Shown: positions 1 to 5,372 of the stretch, piece after piece
Position numbering within the stretch: the first letter of the stretch is position 1
Layout of the letters: every line of letters starts with the position of its first letter
NCBI GenBank assembly: GCA_009776695.1
Contig: WRNI01000037.1
Location: forward strand, 1 to 11,373
Direction: 5' to 3'
Length of the DNA stretch: 11,373 bases
Source of the DNA: Methanomassiliicoccaceae archaeon
Lineage (GTDB): Archaea; Thermoplasmatota; Thermoplasmata; Methanomassiliicoccales; Methanomethylophilaceae
Made by a program: the position numbers and the translations under genes
Notes under the pieces: model-generated
What the model saw: the letters and a program-made list of their open reading frames with translations, nothing else
Told to the model about the DNA's origin: nothing
Databases searched by the model: none

Positions 1-30
1 CCGCCGGGAATTCGCTTTTTTATTCGATGT

Positions 31-107
31 GCCGCCGTTCTTCGTGCAACGGTACCGTTATGCGCGTGACATGCCGCCGTTCTTGTGCAACGGTGCCGTT
101 ATGCGCG
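31..107. repeat. Two-copy tandem repeat, 42-bp period, with palindromic cores
   Basis: Two near-identical copies lie at 31-66 and 73-107. They differ by one deleted base and one A/G change. Copy 1 carries the perfect 12-bp palindrome AACGGTACCGTT (49-60); copy 2 has AACGGTGCCGTT. Each copy also begins with CCGTT about 10 bases before the AACGG, so alternative hairpins (CCGTT/AACGG or AACGG/CCGTT) are possible. The element lies downstream of tsr3, between it and whatever lies off the left edge. It has no convincing coding character: the frames open across it are short and arginine/cysteine-rich. It could be a protein-binding array, a 3'-UTR structure or a small dispersed repeat family; the window cannot decide. 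Confidence 0.7.
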
Positions 108-124
108 GAATGCCCCTCGGACCG

Positions 125-164
125 GTCACTTATCTTTGGCGTGTCACTTATCTTTGGCGTGTCA
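125..164. repeat. 18-bp tandem repeat at the 3' end of tsr3
   Basis: The 18-mer GTCACTTATCTTTGGCGT occurs twice without change (125-142 and 143-160). A diverged third version starts at 161 and includes the tsr3 stop codon. Read on the minus strand the unit is exactly six codons in the tsr3 frame and ends in TGA. Three in-frame TGA codons therefore follow each other at 164-162, 146-144 and 128-126, each separated by the peptide HAKDK. This looks like slippage or duplication of the gene terminus. Confidence 0.8.
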
Positions 165-674
165 CTCTTCTTCGGGCCCGAGATATTCCTTCTGTATCCT
201 TACCACGTCCGTGCTGTCCTTTGCGTTCGAATAGTCGTTAAGCATGTTGCCGTTCATCCGTATAAACTCGGAGCCCCATCCGAACCTTTCCGCTATGCCC
301 ATTGCCTGTTCTCTTTCGCCGAGTATCATCAGCGCCGCGACGGCCGCCTCGGCGCTGTTCAGCTCCATCGGCCTTCCCCAGTTGACCGGGTTCGACGCCA
401 GAAGGTACGGAAGAGCGCGTTCATTCATTCCTTTCGGCCTTGGGAATTCGTTTATGTTCGTCCACGTCATATCTATCACCGTTATACCGCTCCGGAGCGC
501 GTGTATTCGATCGGCAGGCGATAACGCCTGCTCCGCGAACGGTGAAAGTATCACGGAACCGCGCGGTATGCGATTTACGTTTACTTCCGAGGCAAGCCCG
601 AACTTTATCATACGTTTCGCGGTGCATTTCTTCGGATCGCACTGTCCTTTATCATGAACGAGCACGCTTATCAT
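162..674 (-). CDS. tsr3: Tsr3, 16S/18S rRNA aminocarboxypropyltransferase
   Basis: Transfers the 3-amino-3-carboxypropyl group of S-adenosylmethionine onto a modified pseudouridine of small-subunit rRNA, a late step of ribosome maturation known in Archaea and eukaryotes. The 170-residue protein matches the archaeal family in length and signature. It has the N-terminal QCDPKKCTAK (residues 11-20) followed by IKFGLA, LSP (44-46), the VID-W segment (67-71), ERALPYLLASNPVNWGRP (85-102), then LNSAEA and ILGE (105-120), and a helical C-terminal part with FGWG. One small deviation is VIDMTW where VIDCSW is, from memory, usual. The start ATG at 674 overlaps the stop of the upstream phosphatase-like gene by 4 nt, so the two are probably translationally coupled. 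The 3' end is unusual because the terminal codons are tandemly duplicated downstream. The family call is secure; the substrate position is inferred from the family. Confidence 0.92.
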   Translation of the reverse strand: MISVLVHDKGQCDPKKCTAKRMIKFGLASEVNVNRIPRGSVILSPFAEQALSPADRIHALRSGITVIDMTWTNINEFPRPKGMNERALPYLLASNPVNWGRPMELNSAEAAVAALMILGEREQAMGIAERFGWGSEFIRMNGNMLNDYSNAKDSTDVVRIQKEYLGPEEE

Positions 675-1180
675 CGTATGACCGTCTTTTCAAGATCCTC
701 GATGGACGAGAACGTTTCCTTTATCCAGTCTTCCACCTTTTTCGCCAACGCGATGTAACATTCCGCAAGTTCCGCATCATCCGTGGCTTTGAAATCGGAC
801 CTTTTTCCGAAATCTTTCAGTATATGCTTCCCTTTGAACGGTATCACGTCGCGTATCCGTTCGTACGTGTCCTTCTGCAGGAATGCTATGTAATCGTACT
901 CTATCATGTTCTTGGCGCTGAAATCTTTGGACGTGGAACGTCTCATATCGTGGCCGTTCTGGTACATCACCGATATCAGTTCGCAGTCCACGTGGTCATT
1001 CTTCGGTCCGGCGCTTCGAACTTCGTACACATCGCCGTAATATTTTAACAGAAAATATTCGGCGATCTGCGACTGAAGGTCGTTCGTCTCGTCCACGAAT
1101 AACACGGCGGTCTTGTTCTTATCCGCTTTTTTGATGACTTTCTTACGAACGGACATTATTCTCTCACGGGTGTGCATCAT
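671..1180 (-). CDS. Low-molecular-weight phosphatase-fold protein, catalytic residues lost
   Basis: Residues 26-60 align with the start of low-molecular-weight tyrosine phosphatases and arsenate reductases. The segment VLFVDETNDLQSQIAE occupies the place of the P-loop VLFVC-x5-RS-x2-AE, followed by the typical VRSAGP. The nucleophilic Cys is Asp30 and the phosphate-binding Arg is Gln36, whereas the Asn and Ser of the loop (N33, S37) remain. The codons for both replacements were checked on the complementary strand. Classical phosphatase or arsenate reductase activity is therefore unlikely, and a binding, scaffold or regulatory role is more plausible. It is first gene of a unit with tsr3 (4-nt overlap). 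Start choice is open: ATG at 1180 is preceded by GGTGA, while ATG at 1156 (residue 9) better fits a TATA-like GTATAA at 1190-1195. Even from 1156 there is a basic N-terminal extension before the fold. Fold call fairly firm, function unknown. Confidence 0.75.
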   Translation of the reverse strand: MMHTRERIMSVRKKVIKKADKNKTAVLFVDETNDLQSQIAEYFLLKYYGDVYEVRSAGPKNDHVDCELISVMYQNGHDMRRSTSKDFSAKNMIEYDYIAFLQKDTYERIRDVIPFKGKHILKDFGKRSDFKATDDAELAECYIALAKKVEDWIKETFSSIEDLEKTVIR

Positions 1181-1386
1181 TCACCAAGGTTATACATTTT
1201 ATCCGGTCGTTCTCATAAAAAAATCACATAGGACAAAGATGTTATTTCCAGACCCATCTGCCGCCTTTTTGCTCCCTCTTCTCTTGACCAATCTTTTCCG
1301 GAGAGGATCCGCCGTTTTATATTATGCCAGGGTAATTTCTTTATTATACTCGATATATCATCCCGAACGTGATGAGACCTTTGACC

Positions 1387-1394
1387 AAATATAC
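1387..1394 (+). promoter_or_regulatory. TATA-like element for the DUF3800 gene
   Basis: AAATATAC is centred about 28 nt upstream of the ATG at 1419. This fits an archaeal TATA box driving a leaderless transcript. Other AT-rich TATA-like strings lie further upstream (1314-1324 and 1340-1358), so the assignment is tentative. Confidence 0.35.
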
Positions 1395-1418
1395 GAAAAA
1401 ATATTCCGGGATGGATCT

Positions 1419-2087
1419 ATGAGCCTGTTCCATTACCGCAGAGGAGTATTCATACCGTATAGGTCCAATGACTGGAAGCGCAGGTATGAACGGCTGATTG
1501 TCATTGATGACAGCGGCGAGATAGGATCCGAATCTGCGTTCTGTGTCCTTACGGCCGCGGTCACGGACGATGTGAAAAGGTTCGAAGGTATCACCCTCGC
1601 CTTTCCTAAGGCCAAGAGCGAGACCAAACACTACACTTCAGAAAATCACGAGATATCCAAGGTGCTTACATGGGCGGAAGAATGCGATGTTGATGTTTAC
1701 GCGGTATCGTATAAAAAGTCAAAGCTAGACCTCGGAACGCCTAAAAAGAAGAAGGACCACAACCTCCGCCAAACATTAGAGCTTGTTGAACTCGTCCTCA
1801 TGAATGACGATTGCAAGGTCTTCGATCTGACGATAGACAACACCTCTCTGATGGACGGATATGAGAAAAAGTTAACAGATGCCTGCATCGAGATCGCAGG
1901 ACGTTACGGAAAGAGGATAGAGAGCATAGAGATGAGAGATTCGAGAGGCACCAAGATCCTTCAGGTCCAAGATTACATTGCGGGGGCGGTATGGGCTCAC
2001 ATAGAATACAAAGAGGACACGGAAAACGATTGCCATTGCCGTTTTGGCATAATAGAGCATAAAATTAAGCAGATAATAAGAAAGTGA
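1419..2087 (+). CDS. DUF3800 domain protein (RNase H-like fold)
   Basis: With the ATG at 1419 the product has 222 residues, within the usual range for DUF3800. Its diagnostic parts are present: an N-terminal acidic motif VIDDSGE (residues 28-34, variant of the family's IDESGD), an internal acidic residue in LTIDNTS (D140) and the C-terminal ILQVQDYIAGAV (D185). These form the putative metal-binding acidic set of an RNase H-like fold. A Lys-rich stretch (KKKKDH, 109-114) precedes the helical middle. DUF3800 proteins are uncharacterised, and many sit in mobile or defence-rich regions. The frame stays open upstream to an ATG at 1239, but those 60 codons begin hydrophobic and do not resemble the family. 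A TATA-like element 28 nt before 1419 also supports the shorter form. The gene is visibly more A/T-rich, with more AAA, AGA and AGG codons than its neighbours, which suggests horizontal gain. Confidence 0.72.
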   Translation: MSLFHYRRGVFIPYRSNDWKRRYERLIVIDDSGEIGSESAFCVLTAAVTDDVKRFEGITLAFPKAKSETKHYTSENHEISKVLTWAEECDVDVYAVSYKKSKLDLGTPKKKKDHNLRQTLELVELVLMNDDCKVFDLTIDNTSLMDGYEKKLTDACIEIAGRYGKRIESIEMRDSRGTKILQVQDYIAGAVWAHIEYKEDTENDCHCRFGIIEHKIKQIIRK

Positions 2088-2097
2088 GAGCCCACGG

Positions 2098-2163
2098 CCT
2101 GAAAGGGTTTTTGACCCGCAGAGCAGGAAAGTCGCCACGTAATCGCAGCGACCCCTTTTCAGG
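2098..2163 (+). other. Foldable intergenic element (two nested inverted repeats)
   Basis: Just after the DUF3800 stop, CCTGAAAGGG (2098-2107) can pair with CCCTTTTCAGG (2153-2163), giving 10 pairs with one G-U. Inside, GTCGC (2131-2135) pairs with GCGAC (2148-2152) and stacks almost directly on the outer stem. An alternative small hairpin GGGT/ACCC (2105-2117) would compete for the same GGG. It could be a structured 3' end of the DUF3800 mRNA, a small RNA or part of an insertion boundary. No known RNA family was recognised, and the strand is assumed from the preceding gene. Confidence 0.4.
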
Positions 2164-2335
2164 ACTTACTTTTGGACAAAATGATAAGTGATCATCATCA
2201 ATAAAAATGTATCTGTGCTACGTCTGATAATTACGGCTCTTTACGGAACTCGCCGGAATTGCAATTTCAGGATATGTCGTGCCACGGTCATTCGTCACCG
2301 CAAATCATTATTATCACATGCGGGTATTGACGAAC
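2164..2335. other. AT-richer intergenic stretch, no gene seen
   Basis: Between the folded element and the sRNA there is no supported reading frame. The left part is A/T-rich with TGAT/ATCA repeats around 2182-2200. The right part supplies the TATA-like promoter of the sRNA. Any frames open here are short and lack domain character. Confidence 0.5.
2303..2313 (+). promoter_or_regulatory. TATA-like element upstream of the C/D sRNA
   Basis: AATCATTATTATC-type sequence is centred near 2309, about 25-27 nt before the closing stem of the sRNA that begins at 2336. That is the expected distance from an archaeal TATA box to the transcription start. It is a position-based inference; no B-recognition element was identified with confidence. 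Confidence 0.45.
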
Positions 2336-2393
2336 GCCACGATGATGATCGTTGTTGAGCTGAACGTGATGACAGACGGGCGAGCTGAGTGGC
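2336..2393 (+). ncRNA. Box C/D sRNA (2'-O-methylation guide)
   Basis: All elements of an archaeal C/D sRNA occur in order. Box C is ATGATGA (2342-2348), followed by an 11-nt guide (2349-2359). Box D' is CTGA (2360-2363), box C' is GTGATGA (2366-2372), then a 12-nt guide CAGACGGGCGAG (2373-2384), and box D is CTGA (2385-2388). The ends close with GCCAC (2336-2340) pairing perfectly with GTGGC (2389-2393). This leaves exactly the three-nucleotide bulge expected of a kink-turn bound by L7Ae. The D'-C' spacer (2 nt) is on the short side. A TATA-like element lies upstream and T-runs (2395-2398, 2410-2415) lie downstream. It would act with L7Ae, Nop5 and fibrillarin. The box-D guide can pair with CGCCCGUC in the 1400 region of 16S rRNA; no target was recognised for the D' guide. 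Confidence 0.87.
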
Positions 2394-2416
2394 CTTTTGT
2401 TCTTTATGCTTTTTTA
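2394..2416 (+). terminator. T-rich stretch after the sRNA
   Basis: Two T-runs (four T at 2395-2398, six T at 2410-2415) follow the closing stem of the sRNA directly. Archaeal RNA polymerase terminates on such oligo-T tracts without needing a hairpin, so this is a plausible end of the sRNA transcript. Some read-through into the Hps-RraA gene cannot be excluded. Confidence 0.5.
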
Positions 2417-2468
2417 CGGGACCGCATCTTTGGGAAAGGTTTTAGATTCGTACCGTTATTGGCGTTGC

Positions 2469-3764
2469 ATGCTGCCTGTTCTGCAGATCGCGCTGGACCT
2501 TATGCATCTTAAGAGAAGCGTCGAGATAGCGCGCGAGTCCGTCGCCGGAGGCGTCGATTGGATCGAGATCGGAACGCCGCTGCTGAAGAGCGAGGGCGCT
2601 GAAGCCATACGCACAATGCGCCGGGAGTTCCCTGATGTTAAGATAGTTGCCGATACGAAGACAATGGACACCGGCTCGTTCGAGGCGGAGATCGCCGCGA
2701 AGGCGGGTGCTGATATAATTACCGTAATGGGACTGGCTGACGATTCCACCATATCCGAGGCTGTTTCCGCCGCCGGGAAGTACGGCGCCGCGATCATGGT
2801 CGATATGCTCAATGTGCGCGACGTTGAGGAACGTTCGAAGACTGTTGAAAGACTTGGCGCGTCATACATATGCCTTCATATGGGCATAGATCAGCAGATG
2901 CGCGGGGATGCCGCGCCCGTCGACGTTCTTAGGAACGTCGTATCATCGGTATCGATACCGGTGGCCGTCGCCGGCGGCATAACTTCTGAGACCGTCGGCG
3001 AATATGTGAAGGCGGGCGCGTCGGTCATCATCGCCGGCGGAGGGATAACGAAAGCCGAGAACATAACCGACGCGACTAAGAAGATGAAGAAGGCGATGGC
3101 CGGTTCAAAGGTCAGCGCAGGCATTTCCAAACGTTACGGCGTTACGGAAATATACGAGGCGTTCTCACGCGTATCAACACCCAATATTTCGGACGCATAT
3201 CATAAGCGCGGTGTTATCAGGGGATTGACACCGCATCTCGCCCCGGGACAGCGCATGATAGGCAAAACGTTCACCGTACAGACGGCGGACGGCGACTGGG
3301 CGAAGCCCGTCGAAGCGATAGACCGTGCCAACGAGGGCGACATCATCGTGATATCCGCGGGCGGGGGGCCGACGGCGGTCTGGGGCGGCCTTGCGACGCT
3401 GTCGGCGAAGGTCATGGGCCTCGGAGGCGTCGTCATCGACGGCGCCGTCCGTGATATCGATGAGATCGCAGAATTAAAATTCCCTGTGTTCGCGAAGCAC
3501 GTGACACCGGACGCAGGCGAGCCGAAAGGGTACGGGGGCATCGGCATTGACGTCACAATATGTAACCAGACGGTCAGAACGGGCGACTGGATAATAGGCG
3601 ATGCCAACGGTCTTATCGTCGTCCGCGGGGAGAACGCGGTCGAGGTCGCCAACAGATCGCTGAGCGTCGCAGAGAACGAGAATCGTATGCGCGAAGAGAT
3701 CGGCAGAGGCTCAACGTTATCAAAGGTCGCCGAACTTGAAAAATGGGAATCTGAGAAAAAGTGA
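2469..3764 (+). CDS. hps: Bifunctional 3-hexulose-6-phosphate synthase / RraA-family fusion
   Basis: The 431-residue protein has two domains. Residues 1-211 form an orotidine-decarboxylase-like TIM barrel of the Hps type: ALDLM (8-12), IEIGTP (32-37), the catalytic-site VADTKTMD (60-67), CLHMGID (135-141), VAGGI (167-171) and IAGGGI (188-193). Hps interconverts ribulose 5-phosphate plus formaldehyde with hexulose 6-phosphate. In Archaea lacking the oxidative pentose pathway it mainly supplies pentose phosphate. Residues 222-431 form an RraA-like domain with GGLATLSAKVMGLGG (306-320) and GAVRDIDEI (325-333). Its R328/D329 pair corresponds to the residues used by related HMG/CHA aldolases, so it may be an enzyme rather than an RNase E regulator; Archaea lack a canonical RNase E. 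The fusion is a known archaeal arrangement. The ATG at 2469 is chosen because homology starts there; no clear Shine-Dalgarno precedes it, and a weak TTTAGAT near 2441 would suit a leaderless message. No phosphohexulose isomerase gene is in the window. Confidence 0.9.
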   Translation: MLPVLQIALDLMHLKRSVEIARESVAGGVDWIEIGTPLLKSEGAEAIRTMRREFPDVKIVADTKTMDTGSFEAEIAAKAGADIITVMGLADDSTISEAVSAAGKYGAAIMVDMLNVRDVEERSKTVERLGASYICLHMGIDQQMRGDAAPVDVLRNVVSSVSIPVAVAGGITSETVGEYVKAGASVIIAGGGITKAENITDATKKMKKAMAGSKVSAGISKRYGVTEIYEAFSRVSTPNISDAYHKRGVIRGLTPHLAPGQRMIGKTFTVQTADGDWAKPVEAIDRANEGDIIVISAGGGPTAVWGGLATLSAKVMGLGGVVIDGAVRDIDEIAELKFPVFAKHVTPDAGEPKGYGGIGIDVTICNQTVRTGDWIIGDANGLIVVRGENAVEVANRSLSVAENENRMREEIGRGSTLSKVAELEKWESEKK

Positions 3765-3769
3765 TGTTC

Positions 3770-3786
3770 CGGCGGTCCTCCCGCCG
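3770..3786. terminator. Hairpin between convergent genes
   Basis: CGGCGG (3770-3775) and CCGCCG (3781-3786) form a perfect six-pair stem with a five-base loop. It lies in the 30-nt gap between the stop of Hps-RraA and the stop of the oppositely oriented SPFH gene. The symmetry would serve transcripts from both sides. Only short T/A-rich sequence flanks it, so it could equally be an mRNA 3'-end stabiliser. Confidence 0.5.
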
Positions 3787-3794
3787 TAATATGT

Positions 3795-4895
3795 TTACTC
3801 GTTCGCGTCAGCGACCCGGGGATTCTGAGCGATGTCCTTCGTCTCCTTCATCTCCGCGTCCATTATCTTGTCGAGCGTCGCTATCTGCTCCTTGAGCTCC
3901 GCCGCCTTCGGTATCGGGCCGAGTATGTCATCGGGATCGCCGATGTTCGCTTTCACGTCGCTTATCTCGGATATCCCTCTCTCCGGTATTGTCGATGCGG
4001 CTCCCATGTACTGAGAAACGCCTTCCACCAGTTTCGTCAGTTCGATGGGGAAGAAGAACTTCGTCGATTCACCTTCGCCGACGCTCTTCAGCGTTTCCAT
4101 CGAAAGGACGGCCATCGCCTTGGAGTCGAGCGTTGCAGCACCGACCGACATTATGCGGAGCCTCTGCGCGTCGCCCTGTCCTTCCAGTATCACCGCCAGT
4201 CTTTTGCCTTCGGCCTCAAGTATCATCGACTGCCTGAGACCTTCCGCTTCGAGAATCCTTGATTTCTTTTTACCTTCGGCCTCAAGTATCGCCGCGCGTT
4301 TCATACCGTCCGCCTGAAGTATGGCGGCACGTCTCTTTCTCTCCGATGACGTCTGCTCTTCCATGGCCTCCTTGACCTTCCTTGCCGGATCGAGCTCACG
4401 TATCTCTACGTTCTCAACTTTCACACCCCACTTGTCGGTGTTCTGGTCGAGTATGTCGCGGAGCTGAAGGTTTATTCTCTCTCTGTTCGAAAGTATGTCA
4501 TCAAGTTCCATCTCGCCTATCACCGACCTCAGCGTCGTCTGCGCTAAATAAACGGTAGCCATCCTGTAATCCGTGACCTCGAAGAAAGCGTTCTTCGGGT
4601 CCGTCACTTTAATGTATATTATAGCGTCGACGTTCACAGGCGAGTTGTCTTTCGTTATCACTTCCTGACTTGGAACGTCAAGCACCTGCGTACGCAGATC
4701 TAATTTCCTTACCTCGTTTATGAACGGGCATACGAAGTTGAGACCCTGGTTCAGCACTCTTATGTACTTACCGAGGCGCATGTATATCGCCTGCTCGTAA
4801 GGCCGTATTATCTTTACCCCGCTGACCATGGCGACGAGCACTCCGGCTATCGCCACGAACACGAGGACAAGGATCCATGTATCAATTTCTAACAT
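3795..4895 (-). CDS. SPFH/Band 7 (stomatin/prohibitin-like) membrane protein
   Basis: Residues 7-27 form one N-terminal membrane segment, followed by a Band 7 domain (about 28-180) with the stomatin-type stretches IIRPYEQAIYMRLGKY, LDLRTQVLDVPSQEVITKD and NVDAIIYIKV. From 191 to 245 five uninterrupted 11-residue repeats (pattern xILEAEGKxxx) predict a long right-handed coiled coil used for oligomerisation. The tail (310-366) is acidic and helical. Such proteins form large membrane rings or microdomains that organise proteases. It is the last gene of the operon HtpX-NfeD-SPFH; NfeD is the classical SPFH partner. Start choice: a GTG at 4904 is in frame, but GGGGTGA (4907-4901) sits at good Shine-Dalgarno spacing before the ATG at 4895 and overlaps that GTG. 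The ATG is therefore preferred, giving 366 residues. Confidence 0.9.
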   Translation of the reverse strand: MLEIDTWILVLVFVAIAGVLVAMVSGVKIIRPYEQAIYMRLGKYIRVLNQGLNFVCPFINEVRKLDLRTQVLDVPSQEVITKDNSPVNVDAIIYIKVTDPKNAFFEVTDYRMATVYLAQTTLRSVIGEMELDDILSNRERINLQLRDILDQNTDKWGVKVENVEIRELDPARKVKEAMEEQTSSERKRRAAILQADGMKRAAILEAEGKKKSRILEAEGLRQSMILEAEGKRLAVILEGQGDAQRLRIMSVGAATLDSKAMAVLSMETLKSVGEGESTKFFFPIELTKLVEGVSQYMGAASTIPERGISEISDVKANIGDPDDILGPIPKAAELKEQIATLDKIMDAEMKETKDIAQNPRVADANE

Positions 4896-4900
4896 CTTTT

Positions 4901-4907
4901 TCACCCC
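4901..4907 (-). promoter_or_regulatory. Shine-Dalgarno that decides the SPFH start
   Basis: On the minus strand GGGGTGA ends five nucleotides before the ATG at 4895 and matches the anti-Shine-Dalgarno core. It contains the GTG of the alternative start, which argues against that longer form. Confidence 0.6.
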
Positions 4908-4919
4908 TTTCTCATTTTT

Positions 4920-5369
4920 TTACTGTTTCCGTTCGACCGTTACGTGAACTCCCTGACTTTTTATGACGACAACTTCGGTACCGTCGTCTATCGGCTCATC
5001 GGATGTGGCGCTCCAGACGTCCGAGCCTATCTTGACCTTTCCTTTTATGCTGTCCGGCTCTGTCCTTACCGTCACTACGCCTTCTCTGCCCACCAGTGAT
5101 TCCGCGACGGTCGTAGTAGGAGGCTCCGGTCTCGCAAGCACCTGATACATCTTCACCGTACCGAACGTGACCGGTATCGCCACTACCAGCGCTATTATCG
5201 GCGACCAGACGCTGAAGAGCAGATCCGGATACACGTAACCGATTATACCGAGTATCACCAGCACCGTCCCGGGTATGATCATGAACACCCCCGGCGAGAA
5301 CGCCTCTATCATTATCAGTATCGCGCCGATCACAATGAACAATATCGCCAATGTCTGTTCAACTTCCAT
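4920..5369 (-). CDS. NfeD-like membrane protein (short form)
   Basis: The 149-residue protein has three predicted membrane segments (about 7-24, 27-46 and 55-77) and a soluble C-terminal part (92-147). The latter contains SLVGREGVVTV, GKVKIGSDVWSATS and an IDDGTEVVVI ending, the hallmark of the NfeD OB-fold. The N-terminal ClpP-like serine-protease domain of long NfeD proteins is absent, so this is the short type found next to SPFH genes. Its known role is as a partner of stomatin-like proteins in membrane organisation; no enzymatic activity is expected. The gene starts 3 nt after the HtpX stop, with GGAGG inside the HtpX end serving as ribosome binding site. It ends 24 nt before the SPFH start, so the three are one transcript. 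Confidence 0.88.
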   Translation of the reverse strand: MEVEQTLAILFIVIGAILIMIEAFSPGVFMIIPGTVLVILGIIGYVYPDLLFSVWSPIIALVVAIPVTFGTVKMYQVLARPEPPTTTVAESLVGREGVVTVRTEPDSIKGKVKIGSDVWSATSDEPIDDGTEVVVIKSQGVHVTVERKQ

Positions 5370-5372
5370 TTC

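Noticed and set aside
27..524. Long open frame on the plus strand through the repeats and across tsr3
   Set aside because: Opposite to a well-supported tsr3 gene and its translation is low-complexity and Arg/Cys-rich, without domain character.
1239..1418. N-terminal extension of the DUF3800 protein to an upstream ATG
   Set aside because: The added 60 residues do not resemble the family, begin hydrophobic, and a TATA-like element lies within them at leaderless distance from 1419.
2120..2135. GGAAAGTC string resembling the conserved region of RNase P RNA
   Set aside because: Only this short string matches; the rest of the helices and the second conserved region are absent and the interval is far too short.
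2159..2201. Minus-strand ATGATGA and CTGA suggesting a second C/D sRNA
   Set aside because: The spacing of 29 nt between the two boxes has no internal D'/C' pair and no closing stem.
2279..2512. Small open frame across the sRNA
   Set aside because: The C/D boxes and stem explain the sequence better and the translation has no recognisable features.
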